64,000 nucleotides of DNA, taken from Actinomyces gaoshouyii (GTDB lineage Bacteria; Actinomycetota; Actinomycetes; Actinomycetales; Actinomycetaceae). Position numbers and translations under genes: made by a program. The stretch spans positions 1 to 64,000 of the forward strand of contig NZ_MVIV01000002.1 of assembly GCF_002072175.1 (NCBI RefSeq). Reading direction: 5' to 3'. The notes beneath the pieces were generated by a model, which saw nothing but the letters and a program-made list of their open reading frames with translations, had not been told where the DNA came from and did not search any database. Positions 34,662-42,539 of the stretch are shown in pieces (position 1 is the stretch's first letter; each line of letters opens with the position of its first letter).

Positions 34662-36614
34662 ATGCGATTCCTGCCCGTACCGGACGCGCCGCTGGCCACA
34701 CCGCCCACGCGCTCCACCCGCGCCGTCCTGGCCTGGCTGCTGCGGCGCGCCGCAGCCCCCTTCGCCGTCGCCTGCGCGGCCTCCATCGTCGCCAATGTCA
34801 TCCAGGCGATCGTCCCGGCGTTCCTCGGCGCCGCCCTCGACTCGGGGATCGAGTACGGCCTGACGCCGCGCATCTGGGCCCTCGCCCTGGGCCTGCTCGC
34901 CCTGTTCTGCGTCTACGCCGTCGGGGACACGATGCTGTCCTACTTCTCCACCCTCGTGCGCCTGCGCATCTCCTTCGACATCGACCGCCTCGTCGGCCGC
35001 CAGGTGACCACGACCGGCGCCGCCCTGGACCGCCAGACCTCCTCAGGCGAGGTCTCCTCGATCGTCGCCTCGGACTCGGACTCCATCGGCACCTTCTTCC
35101 AGCGCGCGGTCCCGGTCATCGGGGCGGCGGTCTCCTTCGCGGTCGTCGCCGTGCTCATGCTGCGCACCTCCCCACTGCTGGGCACGATCGTCATCATCGG
35201 GATGCCGCTGACGGCGTGGATTGTCACCCTCGTCATCAAGCCCCTCCAGTCGCGCCAGTCGCGCCAGCGCGAGGCGCAGTCCGAGGTCACCACGATCACC
35301 ACCGACACCGTCGCCGGATTGCGGATCCTGCGCGGCATCGGCGGGGAGGAGGTCTTCGCCGACCGCTACCGGCAGGCCTCTCAGGAGCTGCGGCGCCGGG
35401 GCGTGCAGGTCGCCGGAACCCAATCGATCCTCATGAGCCTGCAGGTCCTCCTCCCAGGGCTGTTCGTGGCCGCCATCGTGTGGGCCGCGGCCAGGCTGGC
35501 CATCGAGGAGGAGATCACCGCCGGGGAGCTCATCACCTTCTACGGCTACACCGCTTACCTGTCCTGGCCCCTCATGGTTTTCTCCTCCTCCGTCCAGGAG
35601 TACACGCGCGCCGTGGTGGGCGTGCGCCGCCTGCGCCGGCTCCTCGAGACCGCCCCCACCGCCGGGACCACCGCCGAGCGCCAGCACCTGGAGCGCGACA
35701 TGCGCTCCGCCGAGCCCGTGACCGGCCAGATCCACGACACCGCCTCCGGGGCCCGCTTCGCCCCCGGGCTCATGACGGCGATCGTCGCCCCCAACCCGGA
35801 TATCTCCGCCGCCCTGGCCACCCGCCTGGGGCGCTTCGACGACGGCGCCTCCCCCGTCACCCTGGACGGCGTCGACCTGCGGGAGATGGGACTGGCCCGG
35901 GCGCGCGCGAGCATCGTCGTGGCGGGGGCCGAGGCCCAGCTCTTCACCGGGACGCTGCGCCAGGCCCTTTCCGGGCGGGACGCCCCCGACCCTGTTCCCG
36001 TGGGCCCGGCCGAGCTCGCCGCGGCGGAGGCCCGGAGGGCCGGGGTGGCCGACGTCGACCAGCAGGTCCGCCCGCAACCACGCCAGGCCGATGGCGACAA
36101 CCGGCTCCTGGCCGCCCTGGAGGCCGCCGACGCGAACGACATCCTCACCTCCCTGCACGCCGGCCTCGCCGGGATGATCACGGAGAAGGGGCGCTCCCTG
36201 TCCGGCGGGCAGCGCCAGAGGGTCGCCCTGGCCCGCGCCCTGCTCACCGAGGCGCCCGCCCTCGTGCTCATCTCCCCGACCTCCGCCCTCGACTCCCATA
36301 CCGAGGCGCGGGTGGCCCAGCGGATCCGCTCGGCGCGCGCCGGGCGCACCACGGTGGTGGCCACCGAGTCGCCGCTGGTCCTGGCAGTCTGCGATGAGGT
36401 CGTCCTCCTGGGCGAGGATGGCCGCGAGCGCGCTCGGGCCACCCACCGCGAGATGCTCTCGCGCGCGAGGGCAGGCGATGAGTCCGCACTGGCCTACCGG
36501 CGGATCGTCGCCCGAGCCACCGGCTCTGAGGACGCTCCCGACGGCAACGACGCGGGCGGCGCGGACGCGGCTCCCGCCGCGGCGTCCGAGCCCATCAGGG
36601 GGGTCGATCGCTGA
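34662..36614 (+). CDS. ABC exporter half-transporter with non-functional ATP-binding motifs
   Basis: A 650-residue fused membrane-plus-ATPase half of a type IV ABC exporter. Six membrane segments span residues ~28-320. The nucleotide-binding domain lacks a Walker A: at residues ~371-391 it reads [18 protein letters not shown] where GxxGxGKS/T is expected. The Walker B acid pair is replaced by [10 protein letters not shown] (S538, P539). The signature [16 protein letters not shown] (residues 513-517 start) is intact. By structure-based rules of heterodimeric exporters this subunit would lend only its signature motif to the partner's ATP site. The final ~40 residues are Ala/Gly-rich. It overlaps its partner gene by TGATG, so the two surely form one complex. 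Confidence 0.9.
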   Translation: MRFLPVPDAPLATPPTRSTRAVLAWLLRRAAAPFAVACAASIVANVIQAIVPAFLGAALDSGIEYGLTPRIWALALGLLALFCVYAVGDTMLSYFSTLVRLRISFDIDRLVGRQVTTTGAALDRQTSSGEVSSIVASDSDSIGTFFQRAVPVIGAAVSFAVVAVLMLRTSPLLGTIVIIGMPLTAWIVTLVIKPLQSRQSRQREAQSEVTTITTDTVAGLRILRGIGGEEVFADRYRQASQELRRRGVQVAGTQSILMSLQVLLPGLFVAAIVWAAARLAIEEEITAGELITFYGYTAYLSWPLMVFSSSVQEYTRAVVGVRRLRRLLETAPTAGTTAERQHLERDMRSAEPVTGQIHDTASGARFAPGLMTAIVAPNPDISAALATRLGRFDDGASPVTLDGVDLREMGLARARASIVVAGAEAQLFTGTLRQALSGRDAPDPVPVGPAELAAAEARRAGVADVDQQVRPQPRQADGDNRLLAALEAADANDILTSLHAGLAGMITEKGRSLSGGQRQRVALARALLTEAPALVLISPTSALDSHTEARVAQRIRSARAGRTTVVATESPLVLAVCDEVVLLGEDGRERARATHREMLSRARAGDESALAYRRIVARATGSEDAPDGNDAGGADAAPAAASEPIRGVDR

Positions 36615-38350
36615 TGGCGCTCCCCCTGGCTCCCGGTCGCGTCGCCATGCGCAAGGCGCTGGGCATCATCTCCGCCTACCGCTGGCGCTTCGCCGGCGTC
36701 CTGGCCCTCCAGATCGCCGCGGTCCTGGCCACGCTCGTCGCCCCGCAGCTGCTGGGCCGGCTCGTCACCCGCGTCTCGCAGGGAACCGCGAGCGCCTCCT
36801 ACGCGGACGGCGTCGTGGGGGCGATCGTCGTCGTCACGCTGCTGGGGGCGCTCACCAACCGCTACGCGCAGATGCACGCGCGCACTCTGGGCGAGTCGGT
36901 GTTCGCCGACCTGCGCGAGCGGATGATGACGCGGGTGGTCCACCTGCCCCTGTCCGCCGTCGAGTCCGCGGGCACCGGGGACCTCGTGGGCCGCACCACC
37001 AACGACATCTCCCGCATCGAGTTCCTCGTGAGGGTGGGGATCCCCCAGATCATGGTGTGCGTGGTGACGATCGTCTTCACGGTCCTGGCCGCCTTCACCG
37101 CCGATTGGCTGCTCGCCCTGGCCCTGGGCGTCATCGCGCCGCCCGTGTGGCTGACGATGCGCTGGTACCTGCGCCGCGCGGTGCCGGTCTACCGGGCGGA
37201 CCTGGCCGCCGTCGCGCGCCTGAATGGGACGGTCTCGGAGACCGTCGAGCACGCCGAGACCGTGGATGCCCTGGCCCTGGGGGCGCGCCGTGAGGCGGCC
37301 CTGCGGGCCGATATCGCCGAGGCCTGGAGCCTGGAGGAGCTGGCCGCGCGCCTGCGCCTGGTCATGTTCCTCATTCTCGACATCGCCTGGCGCGCCCCGG
37401 TGGTCGTAGTCCTGCTGTGGGGCGGATTCCTGGCCTCACGCGGCTGGGTGGGCCTGGGGGAGATCACCACGGTGGCGCTGTACGCCATGGAGATCCGCAA
37501 GCCGATCGGCCAGCTCATGTTCTGGATCGACCTGCTGCAGGTGACCCAGGCGGCGCTGTCGCGGATCATGGGGGTGGAGGAGGTCCCGCCGGACCGCACC
37601 CCCACCGGCGAGGTCCCCCGGGGCAAGCGGATCGTGCTCGACGACGTCCGCTTCGCCTACCGCGAGGGCGTCGAGGTGCTCCACGGCATCTGCCTGGAGC
37701 TCGTGCCCGGGGAGAGACTCGCCGTCGTCGGCCCGTCCGGATCGGGCAAGTCAACACTGGGGCGGATGCTCGCGGGCATCAACCCGCCGACCTCGGGGAC
37801 AGTGACCGTCGGCGGGGTGAGCCTGACCGACCTGACCGAGACCGAGCTGCGCGGGCACGTGGCCCTCGTGACGCAGGAGCACCACGTGTTCGTCGGCTCG
37901 ATCGCGGACAACCTTCGCCTGGCGCGCCCGGACGCCGACGACGACACCCTGCGCCGGGCGCTGACCTCCATCGGGGCCGATGCCTGGGTGGATTCCCTTC
38001 CCGACGGGATGGGCACGCGCGTCGGCTCGGGCAACCTGGCGCTCACGCCGGCCCAGGCCCAGGAGGTGGCCCTGGCGCGGCTGGTCCTGCTCGACCCGCA
38101 CACCCTCATCCTCGATGAGGCGACCTCCCTGCTGGACCCCGGCGCGGCCCGGCGCCTGGAGCGCGCGCTGTCCACCGCACTGGCCGGGCGCACGGTCATC
38201 GAGATCGCCCACCGGCTGTCGACCGCCCACGACGCCGACCGGATCGCCGTGGTCATGGAGGGCAGGATCACCGAGCTGGGCACGCATGACGAGCTCGTGG
38301 CGCTCGGCGGGGAGTACGCCTCCCTGTGGGAAACCTGGAGCCGCTCCTGA
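36614..38350 (+). CDS. ABC exporter half-transporter with intact Walker motifs, degenerate signature
   Basis: A 578-residue partner of the preceding subunit: six membrane segments (residues ~15-315), then an ATPase domain. Walker A is intact, GPSGSGKSTLGR (G373 start), as are Walker B with catalytic Glu LILDEATSLLD (D501-E502) and the H-loop IEIAHRLSTAHDAD. The signature motif is abnormal: LTPAQAQEVALARL at ~477 replaces LSGGQ. So one composite site (this subunit's Walker motifs plus the partner's LSGGQ) looks catalytic and the other lacks every key residue. Substrate unknown; lipid, peptide or drug export are possible. The stop is followed by a 150-base gap. Confidence 0.92.
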   Translation: MALPLAPGRVAMRKALGIISAYRWRFAGVLALQIAAVLATLVAPQLLGRLVTRVSQGTASASYADGVVGAIVVVTLLGALTNRYAQMHARTLGESVFADLRERMMTRVVHLPLSAVESAGTGDLVGRTTNDISRIEFLVRVGIPQIMVCVVTIVFTVLAAFTADWLLALALGVIAPPVWLTMRWYLRRAVPVYRADLAAVARLNGTVSETVEHAETVDALALGARREAALRADIAEAWSLEELAARLRLVMFLILDIAWRAPVVVVLLWGGFLASRGWVGLGEITTVALYAMEIRKPIGQLMFWIDLLQVTQAALSRIMGVEEVPPDRTPTGEVPRGKRIVLDDVRFAYREGVEVLHGICLELVPGERLAVVGPSGSGKSTLGRMLAGINPPTSGTVTVGGVSLTDLTETELRGHVALVTQEHHVFVGSIADNLRLARPDADDDTLRRALTSIGADAWVDSLPDGMGTRVGSGNLALTPAQAQEVALARLVLLDPHTLILDEATSLLDPGAARRLERALSTALAGRTVIEIAHRLSTAHDADRIAVVMEGRITELGTHDELVALGGEYASLWETWSRS

Positions 38351-38500
38351 AGGACTAAGGACGATGGACCCTTTCCCCCTCGGCGCGGCGGCGCGGCGCC
38401 CATGCGTGCACGCGTCGCGCACCGCGCCGCGCGGTATGACATCCTGTGTGGAGCATTCGCGCACCGCGCCCGACCGCGCATCCGACCAGGAGGGTCAACC

Positions 38501-38983
38501 ATGAGCGAGACTCCCACCACGCCGCCGCCACTGCCAGGCGCCCCCGGCTCCTACAGCCAGGGCGGCGCGCGCGGCCCCCAGCCGACGATCGGCGAGCTCA
38601 TCGCCCGGATCTCGGAGAACATCTCCGGCCTCATCCAGGGGGAGATCGACCTGGCCAAGGCCAAGGGCAAGCGCATGGTCACGAACCTGGGGCTCGGCGC
38701 GGCGCTTCTCGGCGCGGCGGGCGTCCTCGCGCTGTTCGCCCTCGGGATCCTCCTGGGGGGGATCGTGCACCTGCTGGCGCTCGCGCTGCCTTTGTGGGCC
38801 GGCTACCTCATCGTGGCGCTCGTCCTGTTCATCATCGTCGCGATCCTGGCGCTCCTGGGCGTCAAGCGCCTCAAGAAGGGCCGCAGTGACGTCCCGGCGC
38901 CCCAGGAGGGCCTGCGCTCCAGTGCGGAGACCGTGAAGTCCGCCGTCGCCTCCGGCCTGAGGAAGGGAGGCGAGGCGCTATGA
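38501..38983 (+). CDS. Holin-superfamily III-like (phage_holin_3_6) membrane protein
   Basis: A 160-residue protein with two membrane segments (residues ~60-85 and ~90-115: VLALFALGILLGGIVHLLAL and YLIVALVLFIIVAILALL). The N-terminus has TIGELIARISENISGLIQGEIDLAKAKGK, the helix typical of the actinobacterial DUF1469/holin-superfamily III group, which is chromosomal and not phage-borne. ATG 38501 is chosen because AGGAGG lies upstream; upstream in-frame codons lack one. It overlaps the next gene by ATGA, suggesting a membrane complex with the two DUF3618-like proteins. Function is not established for this family. Confidence 0.8.
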   Translation: MSETPTTPPPLPGAPGSYSQGGARGPQPTIGELIARISENISGLIQGEIDLAKAKGKRMVTNLGLGAALLGAAGVLALFALGILLGGIVHLLALALPLWAGYLIVALVLFIIVAILALLGVKRLKKGRSDVPAPQEGLRSSAETVKSAVASGLRKGGEAL

Positions 38984-39621
38984 GCGCCCAGCCCGATTAC
39001 GGCATCATGCCCGGCGGCCGGTCGGAAGCCGCGGGAGCGCCGGGAGCGACCGCGCGGTCGACGCCCCCCGCACCCCCCGCAGCGCGGGTCACGGCGTCGT
39101 GGCCCGACCGGCCCATGCCCTCGGCGGTCCCGCCGATGCCGCCGCACCCCGCCGCCCCTCGGGCGCACGCGCCCCGCTCCGATGCGGCGGAGGGCGCCCC
39201 CACCCGGCCCGAGGCGCCGTCCGCGCCGTCGAGCCCCGAGGAGATCCAGGTGGCGCTCAATGCCCGCCGCGCCGCCCTGGCCGCCGACGCCGAGGCCTTG
39301 GGCGAGCGCCTGGCGCCCGCCGCCGTCAAGGCCGTCGTGAGTCGGAGGGCATCGGCCGCCGTGACCGCCGCGCGCGGCTACGCCGAGGAGGCCGGCGCCC
39401 AGGCGCGCTCCTTCGTCGCCGCCCACCGGCACGACTCCCCCACCCAGGCCGCGAAGAGCGCCGCCATGCGCGTCAAGCGCTTCCTCGATGACGCGGCCGA
39501 TGGCGATCCCCTCGCCCTGGGGGTCGTCTCTCTGGCCGGTATCGCCCTGGCCGGCGGCGGCGTCGCCAGTCTTGCCAGGCTCGCCCGAGCGGACCGGCGC
39601 CAGGCCTTCCCAGCGGAGTAA
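38980..39621 (+). CDS. DUF3618-like protein with proline/alanine-rich N-terminus
   Basis: A 213-residue protein. The first ~85 residues are Pro/Ala-rich and look disordered. The rest resembles DUF3618: SPEEIQVALNARRAALAADAEALGERLAP, a helix also present in the next gene's product. One membrane helix lies near the C-terminus (GVVSLAGIALAGGGVASLA). Its ATG overlaps the holin-like stop, and it precedes another DUF3618 gene by 11 bases, so the three are one operon. Molecular role unknown; the repeated helix suggests the two DUF3618-type proteins bind each other or a common partner at the membrane. Confidence 0.7.
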   Translation: MSAQPDYGIMPGGRSEAAGAPGATARSTPPAPPAARVTASWPDRPMPSAVPPMPPHPAAPRAHAPRSDAAEGAPTRPEAPSAPSSPEEIQVALNARRAALAADAEALGERLAPAAVKAVVSRRASAAVTAARGYAEEAGAQARSFVAAHRHDSPTQAAKSAAMRVKRFLDDAADGDPLALGVVSLAGIALAGGGVASLARLARADRRQAFPAE

Positions 39622-39632
39622 CAGGAGCACCT

Positions 39633-39974
39633 ATGAGCGAGCAGAGTGGGTCGGCGGCGCCGACCCCCGAGGAGATCGAGGCCCGACTGCGCGCGCAGCG
39701 CGAGGCCCTGGCGGGCAGCGTCGACGAGTTGGCGGCCCGCGTGGACCCCAGGGTCCAGGCGCGTGCCGCGGGCGAGGAGCTCAAGGAGCGGGCGCAGGAG
39801 ACCGCCTCGGGCCTGCGCGAGCGGGCCGAATCCCTGAGGGACCGCGTCTCCGGGACCCTGCACCGCGCCAGGGCCGGGGACGCCGAGGCGATCCGCTCCA
39901 CCGCGACCGTCGCGGCGGTGACCGGCGGCACCATCGCCGCGGCCGTTGCACTGGGGCGCCTGCTGCGCCATTGA
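39633..39974 (+). CDS. DUF3618 family protein
   Basis: A 113-residue protein matching DUF3618, a small actinobacterial family. The N-terminus TPEEIEARLRAQREALAGSVDELAARVDP is the family helix. A charged coiled-coil-like segment follows (EELKERAQETASGLRERAESLRDRV), then one membrane helix (residues ~88-108). An AGGAGC ribosome-binding site precedes the ATG. Third gene of the holin-like/DUF3618 group. Function unknown. Confidence 0.82.
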   Translation: MSEQSGSAAPTPEEIEARLRAQREALAGSVDELAARVDPRVQARAAGEELKERAQETASGLRERAESLRDRVSGTLHRARAGDAEAIRSTATVAAVTGGTIAAAVALGRLLRH

Positions 39975-40162
39975 CCCGGATTCCCGGCGATCGGGCCCGC
40001 GCCGGCGGGGCCCGGAAATCCCAACAGCCACGCCAGTCCCGCCCTCCGAGCGCCGAATGGTGCTCATGCTCGGTGACGATGTACGGTTGCCTCACGACAC
40101 ATTAGCCCATGCACGCGCGCGCCTTGAGCGCGCTCAGAGACACGTTGGAGGGGGTCGAGCCT

Positions 40163-40399
40163 ATGGGGCGCGGCCGTCAGAAGGCCAAGGCGACCAAGGT
40201 CGCCCGCAAGCTCAAGTACTTCAGCCCGGAGACCGATTACGCGGCGCTCGAGCGCGAGCTCTCCACCGCATCGGGTCCTGAGGCCGACGACCAGATCGAT
40301 TACGAAGCGCTCGCCTCCAAGTACGACATCCCGGACGAGGACGCCGAGTGGGATGCCCCCAGCGAGACGGCGCCCACCCACGGCACTCGACGCCGCTGA
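40163..40399 (+). CDS. DUF3073 family protein
   Basis: A 78-residue protein of the actinobacterial DUF3073 family, function unknown. The family start MGRGRQKAKATKVARKLKYFSP is exact, followed by an acidic tail with DEDAEWDAPSE. The basic head and acid tail suggest nucleic-acid or ribosome association, but this is inference. ATG 40163 follows the purine-rich GGAGGGGG. A longer upstream frame exists but gains nothing recognisable. Confidence 0.88.
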   Translation: MGRGRQKAKATKVARKLKYFSPETDYAALERELSTASGPEADDQIDYEALASKYDIPDEDAEWDAPSETAPTHGTRRR

Positions 40400-40560
40400 G
40401 GCCGCCGCTGGCGCCCTGCCCCGCCGCGTCCTCGCGGGCGCTCCACTGAACGGCGCGCCGCCCCCGGCAGTCCCCGGGCGGTGGCGCCGGGGCGTTCTCC
40501 CTGTCAGTGCTCACGCAGCCCCCACCGCGCTCCCAGGTTCGTCACCCTACGGTTGACCCG

Positions 40561-40603
40561 CTCTTGAACAGCTCAAGAGTTGTCGCCCGCTCTCATGCGG
40601 GCG
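40561..40603. other. Two tandem hairpins in the leader of the DUF3806-like gene
   Basis: Hairpin one is CTCTTGA-ACAGC-TCAAGAG (40561-40579); hairpin two is CGCCCGC-TCTCAT-GCGGGCG (40584-40603). They lie in a 290-base gap, about 160 bases after DUF3073 and 90 before the next start. They may terminate DUF3073 or control the following gene. No other content is seen in the gap. Confidence 0.5.
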
Positions 40604-40689
40604 CTCCGAGCCGGTGCGCCCGCGCCTCATGCCCTGCCGGACGGGCCGCGTCGGCTGAGAGCTCATCTCGACGAAGGGAGACACTGTCG

Positions 40690-41157
40690 ATGGCACGCAA
40701 GGACGAAGCTCAGCCCAGCGAGTGCGGTGCCTCCGCGCCCCAGATCAGCCCTCTCAACGAGGCTGAGACCGCGTGGATCGACATGCTCGTGTCCCAGGCC
40801 GACCAGGCCGGGCTCATGACGTCACCAGCCGCGCTCCAGGAGTTCCTTGTGGCCGAGCGCGCCGCGTGGTCGTCGGTCGCCCCCGAGGAGCGGGAGGACC
40901 CGAACCCGACCGTCTCCATGATCGGCGCCGCCCTGGGCCAGATGCTCGTCAACCAGTGCGGCCTCTCCTGGGCCCTGGTGACCGACGAGTACGGGACCGA
41001 TGCCGCGGTGGTCGGCGATCCCGGCCAGATCACCCTGTTCCCCATCAACGCCGTCGCCAAGCGCTGGACGGGGCAGAGCGAGGGGGACCTGGCCGACTAC
41101 GTGGAAGGCGCCCGCCGGGCCATTGAGCGGCGCCGGCGCGCCGAGGCCACCGCCTAG
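40690..41157 (+). CDS. DUF3806-like protein
   Basis: A 155-residue soluble acidic protein. From about residue 60 it resembles DUF3806: an alpha helix with SMIGAALGQMLVNQCGLSWALVTDEYGTDAAVVG, then ITLFPINAVAKRW and a terminal helix with a basic end. Family function is unknown; the domain often occurs in proteins that sit next to stress or toxin-immunity genes, but nothing here supports a particular role. ATG 40690 follows GAAGGGAG. Its transcript meets the purFM unit tail-to-tail, with two strong hairpins in between. Confidence 0.75.
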   Translation: MARKDEAQPSECGASAPQISPLNEAETAWIDMLVSQADQAGLMTSPAALQEFLVAERAAWSSVAPEEREDPNPTVSMIGAALGQMLVNQCGLSWALVTDEYGTDAAVVGDPGQITLFPINAVAKRWTGQSEGDLADYVEGARRAIERRRRAEATA

Positions 41158-41240
41158 CCGGGGGCGCCCCGCCCCACACAGGACTCTCGACGCCGGCAGC
41201 GTCGATCCCCTGACCCTGAGCAGCCGGTCCACCTCCTTGA

Positions 41241-41265
41241 TGCGCGCGATCCCTGATCGCGCGCA
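41241..41265. terminator. Hairpin between converging genes (proximal)
   Basis: A perfect 11-bp stem (TGCGCGCGATC / GATCGCGCGCA) with loop CCT. It lies about 84 bases past the DUF3806-like stop. It could terminate transcripts in either direction. Confidence 0.6.
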
Positions 41266-41282
41266 GGGCCGGGTCCCTGAGA

Positions 41283-41318
41283 ACGGCGCCGGGCGCACCG
41301 TGGTGCGCCCGGCGCCGT
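41283..41318. terminator. Hairpin between converging genes (distal)
   Basis: A 17-bp perfect stem starting ACGGCGCCGGGCGCACC, with only two unpaired central bases. It lies 73 bases before the purM stop and 18 bases after the proximal hairpin, the probable purM terminator. Confidence 0.7.
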
Positions 41319-41390
41319 CATGCTCGCGAGCCGGCGGACCAGTCCCCCGGACGGGGCGGTCCGGCGAGCCCCGGCCGCCGGCGGTGCTCG

Positions 41391-42539
41391 TCACGCCCGA
41401 TACTGGCCGTGGATGTCGACGGAACCGCCGTCGACGCCCTTGGCGCCGGCCACGACCCGTCCACTGGGCGCGTAGCCGGCGGCGTCATGGACGGTTCCGA
41501 GCACCCAGGCCTCGATGCCCGCCGCCCGGCTGGCCGCCATGGTGGCGTCAGCGGCCTCCGGGTCCACCACCGCCACCATGCCGACTCCCAGGTTGAGGGT
41601 GGACTCGAGGTCGCCCCAGGGCACCTCCCCCAGGGCGCGGACAAGGTCGAAGACGGGCGGGACCGTCCAGGCCGAGCGGTCGACGTCGCCGACGAGGCCG
41701 GTGGGAAGGACTCGGGAGAGATTGGCGGCCAGTCCCCCGCCGGTGATGTGGGACAGCGCATGAACGCTCATCTCGCCGGAGCCGTCATCGGGGCTGACGC
41801 GCTCGAGGATGCCCAGGCAGGCGGCGGTGTAGAGGCGGGTGGGTTCGAGGAGCTCGGCGCCGAGCGCCCTGCCGAGCTCGGGGACCTCGCGGTCCAGGGA
41901 CCAGCCGGCGTGCTCGATGACGCGCCGCACGAGGGAGTACCCGTTGGAGTGCAGGCCGGAGGAGGCCATGGCGATAAGCGCGTCCCCCGCGCGCACGCGC
42001 TCGGCGCCGAGGACGCGGTCGGCCTCGACGACCCCGGTGGCGGCGCCGGCGACGTCGTAGTCATCGGGGGCCATGAGGCCGGGGTGCTCGGCGGTCTCCC
42101 CGCCCAGCAGGGGCGCGCCGACGGCGGCGCAGGCCTTGGCCACGCCGCGGACGATGTCGGCGACGCGCTCGGGGACCACGCGGCCGCAGGCGATGTAGTC
42201 GGTCATGAGCAGGGGGCGGGCACCGACAACGACGATGTCATCGACGACCATGCCCACGAGATCCTGGCCGATGGTGTCGTGGACGCCGAGGGCCTGGGCG
42301 ATGGCGACCTTCGTGCCGACCCCATCGGTGGAGGTGGCCAGGAGGGGGCGCCGGTAGTCGCGCAGCCCGCTGACGTCGACCATGCCGGCGAATCCTCCGA
42401 CGCCGCCGACGACCGCGGGCGTCATGGTGGCGGACACAGAGGCCTTCATGAGCTCGACGGCGCGGTCCCCCGCCTCGGTATCGACGCCGGCGGAGGCGTA
42501 GGTGATGCCGGTAGATCCTGTGGTGCCTGTGGTCCTCAC
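41391..42539 (-). CDS. purM: Phosphoribosylformylglycinamidine cyclo-ligase
   Basis: AIR synthetase, the fifth step of de novo purine synthesis: closes formylglycinamidine ribotide to aminoimidazole ribotide with ATP. The 382-residue protein has the PurM landmarks TYASAGVDTEAGDRAVELMK, STDGVGTKVAIAQALG, GGETAEHPGLM and HITGGGLAANLSRVLP. The C-terminal ~25 residues GVDGGSVDIHGQYRA are typical. GTG 42539 is the start, overlapping the purF stop as GTGA, so the two are translationally coupled in that order. It ends before a strong hairpin. No abnormality seen. Confidence 0.96.
   Translation of the reverse strand: MRTTGTTGSTGITYASAGVDTEAGDRAVELMKASVSATMTPAVVGGVGGFAGMVDVSGLRDYRRPLLATSTDGVGTKVAIAQALGVHDTIGQDLVGMVVDDIVVVGARPLLMTDYIACGRVVPERVADIVRGVAKACAAVGAPLLGGETAEHPGLMAPDDYDVAGAATGVVEADRVLGAERVRAGDALIAMASSGLHSNGYSLVRRVIEHAGWSLDREVPELGRALGAELLEPTRLYTAACLGILERVSPDDGSGEMSVHALSHITGGGLAANLSRVLPTGLVGDVDRSAWTVPPVFDLVRALGEVPWGDLESTLNLGVGMVAVVDPEAADATMAASRAAGIEAWVLGTVHDAAGYAPSGRVVAGAKGVDGGSVDIHGQYRA

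Noticed and set aside
38501-39974. Prophage remnant because of a holin-like protein
   Set aside because: This holin-superfamily III group is chromosomal in Actinobacteria, and no capsid, tail, integrase or lysin genes are nearby.
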